Assembly (NCBI GenBank): GCA_021292165.1
Contig: CM037879.1
Coordinates: forward strand, 42,493,802-42,557,801
Direction of reading: 5' to 3'
Source: Shinisaurus crocodilurus
Lineage: Eukaryota > Chordata > Lepidosauria > Squamata > Shinisauridae
Length of the DNA: 64,000 bases
The translations under genes and the position numbers were made by a program. The notes under the pieces were generated by a model. The model was not told the origin of the DNA and did not search any database. It saw only the letters and a list, made by a program, of their open reading frames with translations. Each line of letters begins with the position of its first letter. The stretch's first letter is position 1. Below are positions 22,208 through 33,060 of this stretch, piece after piece.

Positions 22208-23429
22208 AGGAACACCATTAAAATCATCACTCTAAAATTAGAAACACACAATCCAATACAATTTCGCCCTCACTACCACACCAGAAAACAGATGAAACAC
22301 TTGCCTATACCCACTACCAAAAGCTTGTATAATTCTGTAAAAATAAATGCTTGTACAAATGAAATAAGTGTTTCCATCACCTTTATGTGCCTTCCAACAA
22401 GCATCAATGAGAACTACACACAGATAGGCAAGCGCGCACACACACACGCACACACACACACACACACACCTACTGTGCCTTGTTTAACCACAGACAGTTA
22501 AAAGATAGGAAGGTGTTAGAAACATCTCCCTTGATTGTTCTGCACACTCCTTAAGGGGGGGTGTTGTAACATATGTTGCCAAGCAATGTGTTATTTAAAC
22601 TCCTGCTTCCATGATGGACTGGCTAGCCTGTCTCGAAGTCTTCTTCATGATTTAACCTGAGGATTAGCTCAAGCACTAACAAAATGGACCATTTAGGGAT
22701 ACCGCAGAAGCTGCAAGTGGGTATCGCTCTTGCTAATTTGTCCTCTCTTTTTCTTTTTCTTTTTTTCACTGAAATGAGAGGAAACCGTGATCTGAAGCTG
22801 ACATTTCCTTAGAACATGGCTCAGGCTTCCAAATGCCAAGGCCACAATTCACTGATAACACAGCTTTGAAGTCCCTGGACTAAGGCCAGGAAATGTTGGA
22901 CGTATTCTTCAGAGAAGATCTGGTTCAGATTACACCAATTTATAGTATGCCACACATGCTAACTTTAGCTTTTTCTTCTGCGGTTCAAGCTTTTCGTCTC
23001 CTGGCCAACTGATCATCAGCTTTTTCCCTTCGGCTCAGTGTAGACGATATTTCTTGTCCAAACAGTACATTCCTTTCCCTCCATGTGCCGTTACATTTGG
23101 GTGTACTTCTTGTCCAATGACCAGCATTAATATTTGCACAATGCTCTATACTGGTGTTGAAGCAGAACACAGAACAAGGATGTTGTGTTGAATTAATTGA
23201 GGGAAATGCAGTTTATGATATTTGAATTATCCTCAAGATTTGGCACTTGTATCTAAATGTATACCAAAAATCTAACTGTCTACGGATGCAAACCACAAGC
23301 CAATGATGTGGGAGCCAGTGAGACAACTCCAGGGGAAGTCATTTCTGGAATACGACATACACTTCCCTTATTTTCTGCAAACTCAGTGCAAGGTCTGTAA
23401 TGTATCAGTTTGATTGATGGTCCAGAACA
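22208..23429. other. unassigned non-coding DNA with (CA)n
   Basis: A (CA)n-rich tract lies at 22435-22469. The rest is not classifiable. Confidence 0.5.
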
Positions 23430-23612
23430 CTCTTCAGTTATCAGGGGGAGTATGCCTCTGTATGCACGTTGCTAGGAACACAAGCAGGAAGGTGCTGTTG
23501 CACTCACATCCTGCTTGTGAGCTTCCCATAGACATCTGGTTGACCACCGTGTGAACAGAAGGCCTTTGGTCTGATCCAGAATGGCTTTTCTTATGTTCTT
23601 AACATGTCCTAC
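23430..23612 (-). mobile_element. dispersed repeat, copy shared with 55672
   Basis: Read on the minus strand: AAGAACATAAGAAAAGCCAT, TCTGGATCAGACCAAAGGCC, GCTCACAAGCAGGATGTGAG and TGCAACAGCACC. The same order is found on the plus strand at 55672-55895. This looks like a common amniote or squamate retroposon body, but I cannot name the family securely. Confidence 0.65.
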
Positions 23613-24489
23613 ATTTATTTTGCATTATGATGAGCCAATTAGTTACCAACAGAGAAAAAAACTAAAGCATGAAAAAGAGTTTCATTTGGCTACAATTTAA
23701 AGAGTGGGATGAAGGGTGTCCTGCCATGGAATAGTAGACTTTCTGATTGAAAGATTCTTGCTTCAGGTTTTAAAACAAAAATCAACAGCAGGTATTTCAA
23801 GAGAGATCACCATCACTACTTGTCAGATAAAATTATTCAACAAAGATAACTTCAGTAGATTCCTTTCTCCCGCACGCTCCTGGTTTTCATGCAGAAATCA
23901 TGCTTTATGAGTGTCTTCCATCTGCCTAGAATGCACAGCATGCAGCATGTATGCTTCGGGGGGGACGGACGGGGGGGATGGCATTCTTTTTGTTCTGCCT
24001 TTTGCCTCTTCTTCAAGGTGGCAAAAGGTACCCAAGACAGAAACACAAAGTTCTTGTAGCACCTTGACTGATTGTTCTTCCTGCTAGGGATGTATGAGAC
24101 ATTTGTTTCCATTGGTTTTTGACCAGAATTAACCCAGTCCGTATGTCCTGGGCCCAAATGCTGACCCGGATGCAATCTGTGCTCAAATTCTAAGGCTGTG
24201 ATACAATTCATGTCACCTAAAAAAAAATGCATTTGAAGAATGCATACATTTGAAAAATACACATTAAAAAGGTGTACATTTCAAAAATGCACATAAACAT
24301 ACTTTAATCAGTGAGAGAACATTTTTAAAATGCACACAATTTGGGAAAATATGCATGATTCTGTGCCTTTCACAGTAGCTTGACCTGTAGACCTTAACAC
24401 ACATGATGATGCCTATGCCATGAAAACCAAATCTCACTGATTGCTGCATGTCAGACTGCTATTTAAAAAAAGCAGGCCAGGCAGAGGTT
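23613..24489. other. unassigned; part resembles the A-rich element at 5573
   Basis: 24085-24360 starts CTAGGGATGTATGAGACATT and contains repeated 'aaatgcacat' and 'gtacatttc' motifs similar in style to 5573-5850 in opposite orientation. No terminal repeats were fixed. Confidence 0.35.
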
Positions 24490-25284
24490 TTTTCTGGCCA
24501 CTTAGAAATCCTCACAAGTAGGAGCTGTGCTTTCCGGCACGTAGGAAAAAGGAACCAAATGCACAGTTACAGGATGGGGGATACTTGGCACAACAAGACT
24601 ACAAGCAAGAAGGGTCTTGGAATTGTTGTAGATCACAAGCTGAATATGAGCCAGCAATGCAATGTGCCTGCAAAAAAGGCAAATGCTATTTTGGACTGCA
24701 TTATAGAAGTGTAGCTTCCAAATCGCAAGAAGTACTAGTTCCCCTCTACTCAACACTGGTTAGGCCTAAAGTACTGTGTCCAGTTCTGGGCACCACACTT
24801 TAAGAAGGATGCAGACAAACTGGAAAGGGTTCAGAGGCGGGCAACAAAGGTGATAGGGGGACTGGAAACAAAGTCCTGTGAGGAGAGAATGAAGGAACTG
24901 GGCATGTTTAGCCTTCAGAAGAGAAGACTGAGGGGAGATAATGATAGCACTCTTCAAGTACCGTACTTTAAAGGTTGTCACACAGAGGAGGGCCAGGATC
25001 TCTTCTCAACCATCCCAGAGTGCAGGACACGGAATAATGGGCTCACGTTACAGGAAGCCAGATACTGGCTGAACATCAGGAAATACTTCCTGACTGTTAG
25101 AGCAATAGGACAATGGAACCAATTACCTAGGGAGGTTGTGAGCTCTCCCACACTGGAGGCATTCAAGGTGCAGCTGGACAGCCATCTGTCAGGGATGCTT
25201 TGACTTGGATTCCTGCATTGAGCAGGGGGTTGGACTCAATGGCCTTATAGGCCCCTTCCAACTCTGCTATTCTATGATTCTAGG
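24490..25284 (+). mobile_element. CR1 LINE 3' end, complete terminus
   Basis: Encodes broken reverse-transcriptase remnants (LGIVVDHKLNMSQQCNV, KKANAILDCI, then EERMKELGMFSLQKRRLRGD). The 3' UTR ends TTGGACTCAATGGCCTTATA, GGCCCCTTCCAACTCTG and CTATTCTATGATTCTA. It is 5' truncated with frame changes, so it is dead. Confidence 0.92.
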
Positions 25285-25875
25285 ATAACCACATCTAGAG
25301 CAACACATATGGGAGGGAGTAATAAGGATACAACAGGGAACTAGACTGAGCTGTTGGGATGAGAATGATGCTGATGCTAATGATGCTGATGCTGATTTTG
25401 TGTTTGTATCAATGGGTTAGACCCAAAGAACAATGAGTGGAAGGCAGGTAGCTGCTAGTGCTCTTCTACAAATGTGAGCAGAAGGGTTCTCTCAATCCTA
25501 TAATAGGAAAGATACATAGCAGTTCTCAAGTTTGCAGGCATCTGAACAAATCTTTGGATTTTGGTTTCGCTTACCTCATGGAACACTTTAGCATTGGCAA
25601 TAACAGAAGCCATTCCAAAATCAGGGATCCCTTCCGCCTGCTGAAGGGCATCTTAGGATCCAACCACCTTTGGATCCATTTAGGTAAAATGTTAATTACT
25701 GTAAGCCAGATGCGGGATATTAAATTTAATCAATAACTGTAGGCAGCTTGATGAAAAGGCAGCTTCAGACATGCGCTTATCAGACCTGAAGATAATGGTG
25801 GGGATGGGGGTTGTATGCATTACAGGCTGAGGGCAATGGCTTGAATCCAGATTCTGACCTATGCAAGCAGAAGGC
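25285..25875. other. unassigned non-coding DNA
   Basis: A GATGCTGATGCTAATG tract near 25364-25396 is a short imperfect simple repeat. Nothing else is classifiable. Confidence 0.45.
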
Positions 25876-26324
25876 TGTTGGTGTTGAATGGAAAATTGTA
25901 ATCTGTGTGCTAGCCTTGGCCTTCTACACACAGCAAGCAGAGTGGCAGTTCTCTTATGCAGCAGTGTCCAGCTCCTCCAGTTGCAGATTAATCCAGGACC
26001 CAGGAATCACTTTGTAGACACCAGCAGGTCTATTTTACCTGTTTATTTACTTATGAAAAGTAAGCACTACAGAGTATACATTTCATAGATACAGTCCATC
26101 ATGTGCAGAGTATAAAAGCATAGGAAGCAAAAGTCCAGTGGAGAGAAGAATAACTTCACCCCACCATCAAAGAGAGAGATGATGAACAAAGAGCAACAGC
26201 TCTTCTTAAAATGGCCACTGTCTGAACAGCACAGCACGTCGCAAGAACAAGTCACATCACTGTGGTTCACATCGATCATTTCCCACGCTTTAGCAGAAAC
26301 GGCCAGGAATAGCTAATGTCAACA
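25876..26324 (-). mobile_element. LTR-like dispersed repeat, copy A
   Basis: On the minus strand it runs from TGTTGACATTAG to CAACACCAACA, so the ends are TG...CA. It carries a polyadenylation-like AAGTAAATAAACAGGT and the block GATTCCTGGGTCCTGGATTA. A diverged plus-strand copy lies at 42893-43348, with homology starting and stopping at similar places. No target duplication or internal retroviral genes were seen. The solo-LTR reading is an inference. Confidence 0.5.
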
Positions 26325-27184
26325 AACTGTGCAGCTCAGACAAAAACATCCTGCCTAGGAAAGCTAGTACCACTTGTACCATAAACAAAAAAACTCACAG
26401 CATGTTGTTGATATCCCAACAAAGGCATGTTGCACAAGGCAAGCACAACAACCTTTTTCCCATTGCACAATGCTTTTCTAATAACGCTAGGATCCTGATC
26501 CAGCATAGTGGGTTCCACAAGCACTAGGCCCTTACACAACATTGTGCAACGTATCGAGCAACATCCTTTGCCCAATATATGCTCTCTTACTTCAAGGCCA
26601 TATTTCAATCTGTATATGTTGCCTCCGGCTTGTGCAATGCCTCTGAGGAACGGTGCTGCCACTACAACTCTTCTGCGAGTGCATTCCTGGGTCCAACCCA
26701 AGGAACACAAAGTCATTTCTGAATGGTGGATTTTGTTGAACAACCCATTAAGAGACAATCTGCCTCTCAGAGTGGAGGTTCCTCTTTCAGCAATATATCA
26801 CCTTTTGATGGAAGCATGATGTTCAGTCCTGATGTCATGCATGTAGTGTGTGGCATCTTGGGGGAGGTGGGGGAAACCAAAGCTTGAAATATGGCAAACG
26901 TACATCTGAATCCACCCTAAATGATCCCAATGATAATTTCTTATCTTTCAGTGTTCGAATCCTTCTGTCTGCGAGAAAATCCATCCATCCTGAGCAATGA
27001 TGCTCTCTTGTTTCAACACTGAATAGCAGCCGATGCTCCATTGAACATATCATGCTCTTCTTCAGAAGACATGAAAACCAGACTGTCTCCTTAGCAGCAA
27101 TGGGAAACAAATGCTCTTAACAGTATTGTTACTGGATTCAACACCTTCTCACCAGCAGCCAACGTGAAAGAAAGTGGTTATAAA
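26325..27184. other. unassigned; TGTGCAAC-rich stretch at 26385-26580
   Basis: Motifs such as ATGTTGCACAAGG, CATTGCACAATG and ACATTGTGCAACG recur and recall the motif-rich element at 37505-37868. A 140-codon minus-strand frame (26758-26336) crosses this stretch and has no recognised domain. Confidence 0.35.
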
Positions 27185-27372
27185 GAGGTCCAGTGTGGCT
27201 TAGTGGTCAGAGTGTTGGACTGGGACTCAGGAGATCCAGGTTCTGGTCCCCACTCGGCCATGAAGCTCACTAGGTGACTTTGGGCCAGTCACTGGCTGTC
27301 AGCCTAACCTACCTCACAGGGTTGTTGTGAGGATAAAATGGAGAGGAGGAGGAGGATCGTGTAAAAAATGCA
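27185..27372 (+). mobile_element. Sauria SINE
   Basis: Head GAGGTCCAGTGTGGCTTAGT; body GTGACTTTGGGCCAGTCACT; tail ATAAAATGGAGAGGAGGAGG. It ends in a long (TAA)n microsatellite. Confidence 0.92.
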
Positions 27373-27374
27373 AG

Positions 27375-27449
<75 letters not shown>
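27375..27449. repeat. (TAA)n microsatellite, ~25 units
   Basis: An uninterrupted trinucleotide tract grown from the SINE tail. It reads as poly-Asn or poly-Leu in the two directions, which are not genes. Confidence 0.98.
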
Positions 27450-27450
<1 letters not shown>

Positions 27451-28744
27451 AAGTCCTTGGAATGACATATTTCTCTTAAGCACTGCAAGGTGCCTATCTT
27501 CCCCTTCCAAATCTAAAAGCCTCCTGAGGGAAACAAGGCCTACGTTTACACTGAGCATGCAGGGCCGTGAATATAGCTTCTTAGAGAGCCAAATGTTATT
27601 ATTGCAGCTGTGCCATATTAGCCAAAAGGATAGTGAATGAGTGTAAGGAAGACATTGTACTGCACTGCAGGTCAACAAGTAGAAATCAAAAATAAATAGC
27701 ATCCAGGACTCAGAACTAGACGTCAGGAGATGCACACACATCATATCAAAAATCATATGAATCGATAGCAGGGAGATATTCACTTGAATACATATTCCAC
27801 ACTGTGTACCAAGTGCACAAGAAATGTAGATTTCCCTCTGAACTATGGGGCCTGGTTGAAAAGTTAGAACACATGGCACTGAAGGCATCTCCTTAAGTTG
27901 CATGAATCTTTTTTCAAATGCAAACAGCAGCTGCAAAGTGGCCCAATCAGGCTTTTGACTGGCGGGGGCGGGGGATGGAAGTTTAACCCTTTCCCCCCAG
28001 CTGTGGTCCCCATGATAATTCCCCCCACACACATACTATTTCCATCAGGAGGGAAACTCCCATTGACACCAATAGCAGCTTCCCTTCTGATGCAAATAGC
28101 AACTTCAAGGGGACAATTTCAGTGGGGAATTTAGCAGGGGGGATGTTAAACTTCCCCTCCTTACCCCTTCAAGTTTGGAGCCTGACCAATCCATGCACAG
28201 CTGCAATTTGCACTTTTAAAAAGATTTGTGCAACTTAAAGAGATGCATTTTGCATCATATCTTTGGTTCTGATATGGTTTTATGGTGGCCCTACATTCAA
28301 GGCTGACATTTCAAATAAGGTGGGGGGGGGGAGAGAGAAACAACTCAATCTCCTCAAATATATACTTAATACACCAAAAACAGATATAAACATATACTTG
28401 TCCTGATTGCTGTGGTTCAAGTCCAATGTTAAATTTAGTCTGGAAACAAGAACAGAGATGGAGCCAAGACCACATAACTGCCTCAAAAACCTGAAACCAA
28501 ACACATCTTATCCTGGAGCCGGGTCCCTCCTCCCAATGCTAACCAGATCAGTTCCAGTGATGCAATCTCTGTGTTGTTGTTTTCCAGTTTGGGGCATAGG
28601 TTACATTTTAGCTCAGTTATCTGCACAGGAGCCAACTGCAACATTACACATCGGAAGGCAAGGTTGTCCTGTGTTGAGCTTTGGCTTGGCCTACTTTGTA
28701 CACAAATATCCCACCGTTTAGGCCAACATCTAACAGCAGTGCCA
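27450..28744. other. unassigned non-coding DNA
   Basis: The minus-strand 242-codon frame at 28032-27304 gains its length from the poly-Leu microsatellite and has no recognised domain. A G run lies at about 28322-28331. Confidence 0.5.
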
Positions 28745-29053
28745 ATGCTGATCTGGCCCATGAACGATCTAAATGGAGGTTGGCCTTTCACAAAGTTCCA
28801 TGGACTTTGAAGAAGCCCGAGTGCAAGGTGAAAGGGAGAAACGTGCTAAGCGAAAGCACGTCAAATGAATCCTTTACAGGACCATCTTCTATCTGGTAAC
28901 CTGTGTCCCACTGTGGGACTGTGTGTCTAGAATTGGCCTCCACAGTCACTTACGGACCCATCGCTAGAGTCTACACAATCTTCTTTAGAATTTCCTCCTT
29001 TTATCCCGGAAGACAATCTTACTCGGTCACGAGTGATCGCCTGATGATGACAT
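28745..29053 (+). mobile_element. 3' end of the same LINE as 21349, sense
   Basis: Matches the reverse complement of 21349-21670. Shared blocks are GGCCCATGAACGATCTAA, GGAGGTTGGCCTTTCACAAA, GAAGAAGCCCGAGTGCAAGG, ACTTACGGACCCATCGCTAG and GGTCACGAGTGATCGCCTGA. Both copies end at the same 'atcgcctgatgat' terminus. Confidence 0.88.
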
Positions 29054-29365
29054 ATTCAGTGGCTTGCTTCAACTGTTAGGGCATCCTATTCCTGGAAAGG
29101 GGAGGGTAGAGCCATCCAGTCCCAACTACGCCCTTTCACCTCACACTAGCTCTGCTCCATTTCCCTCTCCCTTATCTTTTGCTCCCTCAGTTCTGCCTCG
29201 CCAACACACCCTTTTCCCCTGTAGCACCTAAAACGTGTTCTCATGTTATAGGAAGCAGCCAGTCACAGGAACATAGGTAGCAGGTCCAAGTTACTTGTCC
29301 ATCTAGCCCATTCTTGTCTCCTCAAGACTGGGGGCAGTTCTCCTAGGTCTTTCCCCCTCACCTGC

Positions 29366-29642
29366 CAGGGCCAGCCCTACCATTAGGCAGGGTGAGGCAG
29401 TCGTCTTAGGCAGCAGGTGCTGGGAGGTGGGAGCAAAGTGTTGTAGGAGAGAGTTGTGGGCCACATGACCTGACTTATGTCCCCCTAAGCTAGCCTGCTG
29501 ACTTCTGGTGTGGAAGATGCTGTCCCATCACCAGTGTTGAAGAAAGATTAACTGCCAGTCCAGTCAGCCTTTGTACATCGAATAGGAAGGGCCGCCATCT
29601 TGTCCTTCGCCTCAGGCAGCAAAATGTCTTGGGCCAGCTCTG
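29366..29642. mobile_element. hAT non-autonomous element (CAGGGCCAGCCCTACC family)
   Basis: Left CAGGGCCAGCCCTACCATTA; right CTTGGGCCAGCTCTG. Flanks TCACCTGC and TCAGCTGC match at 7 of 8 positions. Subterminal GGCAGGGTGAGGC and GCCTCAGGCAGC repeat. A relative lies at 55139-55410. Confidence 0.83.
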
Positions 29643-29662
29643 TCAGCTGCTACCTGATCCTT

Positions 29663-31142
29663 ATTTATGTATTTATTTATTTATTACATTTCTATACCGC
29701 CCAATAGCCAAAGCTCTCTGGGCAGTTCACAACAATTAAAATAATATACCGGTAATATAATAATACAAATTTATATTGCGCTCTACACCAGAGCACAGTA
29801 CAGTGTACAAAACAATACAAACAATAAACATTACAAATTAAAACTAAAAATACATTAAAATACTTAAAATGGGCTACAATCCAAGTAAATTTAAACTAAC
29901 AACAACAAATACCGGTAATTAAAACAATCAAGCAATAAAACCAAAATCACAACAATGATTTTGTGAAATCATAAAACCATAAAATACAGTATCAAATTTA
30001 AATGTTTAAAACTACAGTATAAAATAGAAGTAAAACCAAAATAAAACCTAGCAGTCGTACAGAGATTTAAAATACAGTCATGCCTTGGATTGAGAGCATA
30101 ATTCGTTCCGGAAACATGCTTGTAATCCAAAACACTCTTATATCAAAAAGAAATCCCCCCCAAAAAAATTGTACAGAGATTTTTAATTTAAGCCGTACTA
30201 CAGTACTTGTATTGCAAGACGTTGCTTGTACATCAAGTAAAAAAATATTAAATAAATATTTAAAAATTTGCTTGTCTTGCAAAATGCTCTCAAACCAAGT
30301 TACTTGCAATCCAAGGTATCACTGTATAGTAAAGGATGGAAAACAACAGAGACTAAAAGACTAAAATTCCTGGGAAAATAAGAAGGTCTTCACCTGGCAC
30401 TGGAAAAAGCAAAACGCTATTGCCAGGCAAGCCTCTCTGGGAAGTTCATTCCACAACCGGGGTGCCACAGCAGAAAAGGCCCTCTTCTTAGTAGTCACCC
30501 ACCTCACTTCCTTTGGCAGGGCCCCCCAGAGAAGGACCACTGAGGATGATCTTAAGGTCCGGGCAGGTATATATAGGAGACGATCCTCTAGGTAACCTGG
30601 CCCCAAGCCATTTAGGGCTTTGTAAGTTAATACCAGCACTTTGAATCAGGCCCAGATGTGGATTGGCAGACCGTGCAGATGGTAAAGCAGTAGCCTAATA
30701 TGTTCACGTTGGCCAGTCACCATTAGCAATCTTCCTGCCCTATTTTGGACCAGCTGAAGTTTCCGGACCATTTTCAAAGGAAGCCCCATGTATAATACAC
30801 TGCAGTAATCCAGCCGAAAGGTTACCAGAACATGGATACGTCTAGCTAGGCTATCCATGTCCAGATAAGGATCCAAGAGCACCCCCAAACTACGAACCAG
30901 ATCCCTCAGGGGGAGTGCAACCCCCTCCGGAACAGGTTGACTATCACTCATCATCTGGGCAGGCAAACCACCCACTAACAGTACCTCCGTCTTGTCTGGA
31001 TTGAGTCTCAGTTTATTGGCCCTCATCCAGTCCATTACTGTGCCCAGTCACTGATTCAGAGCAGTCGCTGCCTCACCTGGATTTGATGAGAAGGAGAGAG
31101 AGAGCTGGGCGTCATCTGCATATCGATGACACCTCAGCCCAC
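29663..31142 (-). mobile_element. L2 LINE, 5'-truncated, with RT C-terminal remnants
   Basis: The minus strand encodes L2 reverse-transcriptase segments: DWMRANKLRLNPDKTEVLLV, then SLGVLLDPYLDMDSLARRI, LDYCSVLYMGLPLKMVRKLQ, and downstream VLTYKALNGLGPGYLEDRLL and AFSAVAPRLWNELPREA. The 3' UTR ends near CTATACCGCCCAATAGCCAA. The 6 bp duplication ATCCTT is at 29657-29662 and 31143-31148. A Tigger MITE sits in its 3' UTR. Stops and frame shifts show it is dead. Confidence 0.9.
30075..30324. mobile_element. Tigger-like MITE inside the L2
   Basis: Ends CAGTCATGCCTTGGATTGAG and the complement of CAATCCAAGGTATCACTG, with TA on both sides (30073-30074, 30325-30326). The subterminal GCATAATTCGTTCCGGAAAC matches the element at 10141. 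Confidence 0.85.
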
Positions 31143-31252
31143 ATCCTTTTAACTAGAAATGCCAGGGACTGAACCTGGGACTTTCTGCATGCAACGTAGG
31201 TATTATACACCACTGAACTATGGTCCCTCAGGACCTTACTTCAGTTTCAAGC

Positions 31253-31418
31253 TGTCATGCCTCGAGGAGTCCTCGTCGTAGGAAGAGCTGGACTCACCTA
31301 CTGCAGGGATGCCCTGGCTGCTGATTCTGCCTCCTCCTCCTCAGGAGCCAGGGCATTCCTGCAGCCAGGTGAGTCCAGCTCTTCCTCGGACAAGGACTCC
31401 TCGAGTGGAGGCATGACA
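31253..31418. repeat. 166 bp hairpin, arms ~65 bp
   Basis: The outer ends TGTCATGC and GCATGACA pair. Inward, GAAGAGCTGGACTCACCT pairs with AGGTGAGTCCAGCTCTTC, and GCCCTGGCT pairs with AGCCAGGGC around a CTCCTCCTC-rich loop. Likely a small foldback element; flanks CAAGC and AAAGC are not a convincing duplication. Confidence 0.85.
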
Positions 31419-31969
31419 AAAGCCACCAATACCCCACCACTGTCTTCTGCCTCCCCTTTCTGTACTCACCTTCTCATTCTCAAACTCATCTACTGTTGTC
31501 AGCACCCTGTATCTCTTCATTCAACTCCAGGCCATCTCCCGACCTGGTCTCCATGCCTAGGACAACTTGCTCCTCTCTATTAGCCACGGGGTGGGGAGGG
31601 ACTGTCAGGACCTGCCCCACCCCACAGGATATTTCAGGGTCTTCCACACTCTTTCGCAGGACCCACACCCTCTCACAGCACGCCTCCTTTTTTTCCTCTG
31701 CAATGTCGGAGTTCCAACATTGGAGAAGGAAACACCAGCTGAGGACCATAGCCACAGGGAGGAGCCGCAGGGAGGAGTCTTCTTGTGAGGTCCTCTGCTG
31801 GTAAGATCCTTGTGAGGTCAGATCTCTCTCTCTTCCTGCCATCAGAGAATGTGATCCAAAAAACTCTATGGCTCCTGCGACACCCTCCCAGGGACCATAG
31901 GATTGCACCCTAATTACTTTCAAGCTGTATATATGTTCTGACTGTCCTGCAACGATATCCCTGTTGCCT
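31419..31969. other. unassigned non-coding DNA
   Basis: 31880-31911 ends in GGGACCATAGGATTGCACCC followed by TAA, resembling one terminus of the Harbinger-like family at 54838. The left terminus was not found. Confidence 0.4.
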
Positions 31970-32280
31970 TTTTAGGCCCATAGGCCAAATCTAGCCATCT
32001 GGGGGGGGGGGTCCCCAGAAAGCAACACCCCTTCCCCACCAACTTTCCTCCAACCACCAATTGTTTCATGGTTTCCTGGCTGTTGTACAGTTTTTTCCCC
32101 ATTCTAAAAGGTTGAAATGCCTACCCTAAGGCAGGAAGAGCTTTAAAATATGCTGCTATTTTGGTCTGCTTTGGGCCCACCCCTTTTGCCTTCAGCCCTG
32201 CCCACCACTGGAATGTGGCCCCTGAGAGCTTCTCTGAAATGCAGTTCAGCCCTCAGGCTGAGTGAGGTTCTGCACCCCTG
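31970..32280. mobile_element. hAT-type element (family of 6390)
   Basis: The right end GAGGTTCTGCACCCCTG is preserved. The interior ATTCTAAAAGGTTGAAATGC and GCCCACCACTGGAATGTGGC matches 6390-6726. The left end is degraded and contains a G10 run. Confidence 0.65.
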
Positions 32281-32482
32281 ATGCAGGACCTCCATGTTCA
32301 AAGCCAGTATCCCACCCACTGATGTGGAGCAACAATAGGAGAGGCCTGTTGCTTTTATACCCTGCTCATTGGCATCCGGAAGGCATCTGATTGGCCAATA
32401 TGGGAAGCAGGATGCGGAACTTCAACTACGTGGACCTCTAGTATAATCCAACAAGGCTCTTTGTATGTTCTTGTCTTCTTTT

Positions 32483-33060
32483 CAGGAACGGTGCAGGGCT
32501 GTTTGGCGCCCTAGGCCAAATTATATTTAGCGCCCCCCCCTCTCGTGCTGTGGGGGGGGCTCCGGAGCAAAGCAGCCCTGCTCTGCAAACCCCCCCCCCC
32601 GCGCCGCTGCCACCACCACCTACCTTGCCCCCCCCCCCGCCCCCGCTGCTGGCTGCTGGCTGCTGGCTGCTGCTGCTGCTGCTGCCGCCACCTCCTCCTC
32701 CTCCGACGCGACGGGACCCCCGCGCTTTTTTTTTTTGCCGGGGAAACCAGGGCAACAGGGCTGTTTAAGCCCTGTTGCCCTGGTTCTTCCCACCAAAACA
32801 ACGCCGGCGGGGCTCCGGAAACGACGGGAAGGTAGGTAGGTGGCTGGCGGGTGGGCGCGCGCGCGGACGCGCGCATGGGGGGGAGGTGCGGCAGCGGCGG
32901 CAGCGGCAGTGGCCGGCAGGCGGGCGGGGAGGCGCAGCGGAGGCGGCAGGCGGGGCAGGAGCGCGCCGGAGGCGAGGAAGGGGCGCAGAAACGCTGCGCC
33001 CTCTTCCGCCACGCGCCCTAGGCAGCCGCCTGGGTCTGCCTAGCGGTAGCACCGGCCCTG
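32483..33060. mobile_element. hAT element (CAGGGCCGGTGCTACC family), GC-rich copy
   Basis: Left CAGGAACGGTGCAGGGCTGT; right GCGGTAGCACCGGCCCTG. The 8 bp duplication CTTCTTTT is exact (32475-32482, 33061-33068). The very CpG-rich interior holds a perfect hairpin (AACCAGGGCAACAGGGCT and complement, 32745-32785), shared with the copy at 62230. Long open frames on both strands come from GC-rich triplet-like sequence. Confidence 0.92.

Larger units (their letters stand above)
29270..31235 (-). mobile_element. tRNA-Ala-derived SINE split by hAT and L2 insertions
   Basis: Parts lie at 29270-29365, 29643-29662 and 31143-31235. The minus-strand head (31235-31149) reads 'tatggttcagtggtgtataatac' and then GTCCCAGGTTCAGTCCCTGG (B-box). 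The 3' body, with 'cCATCTAGCCCATTcTTGTCT' on the plus strand, is at 29300-29335. The joins are explained by the 8 bp and 6 bp duplications of the two inserts. Confidence 0.8.

Noticed and set aside
26336..26758. 140-codon frame as a possible gene
   Set aside because: It has no recognised motif, overlaps a frame on the opposite strand, and crosses repetitive TGTGCAAC sequence. I leave it as uncharacterised and not annotated as a gene.
27304..28032. 242-codon frame on the minus strand with poly-Leu, and a poly-Asn frame on the plus strand
   Set aside because: Length comes from the (TAA)n tract grown from a SINE tail; no recognisable domain.
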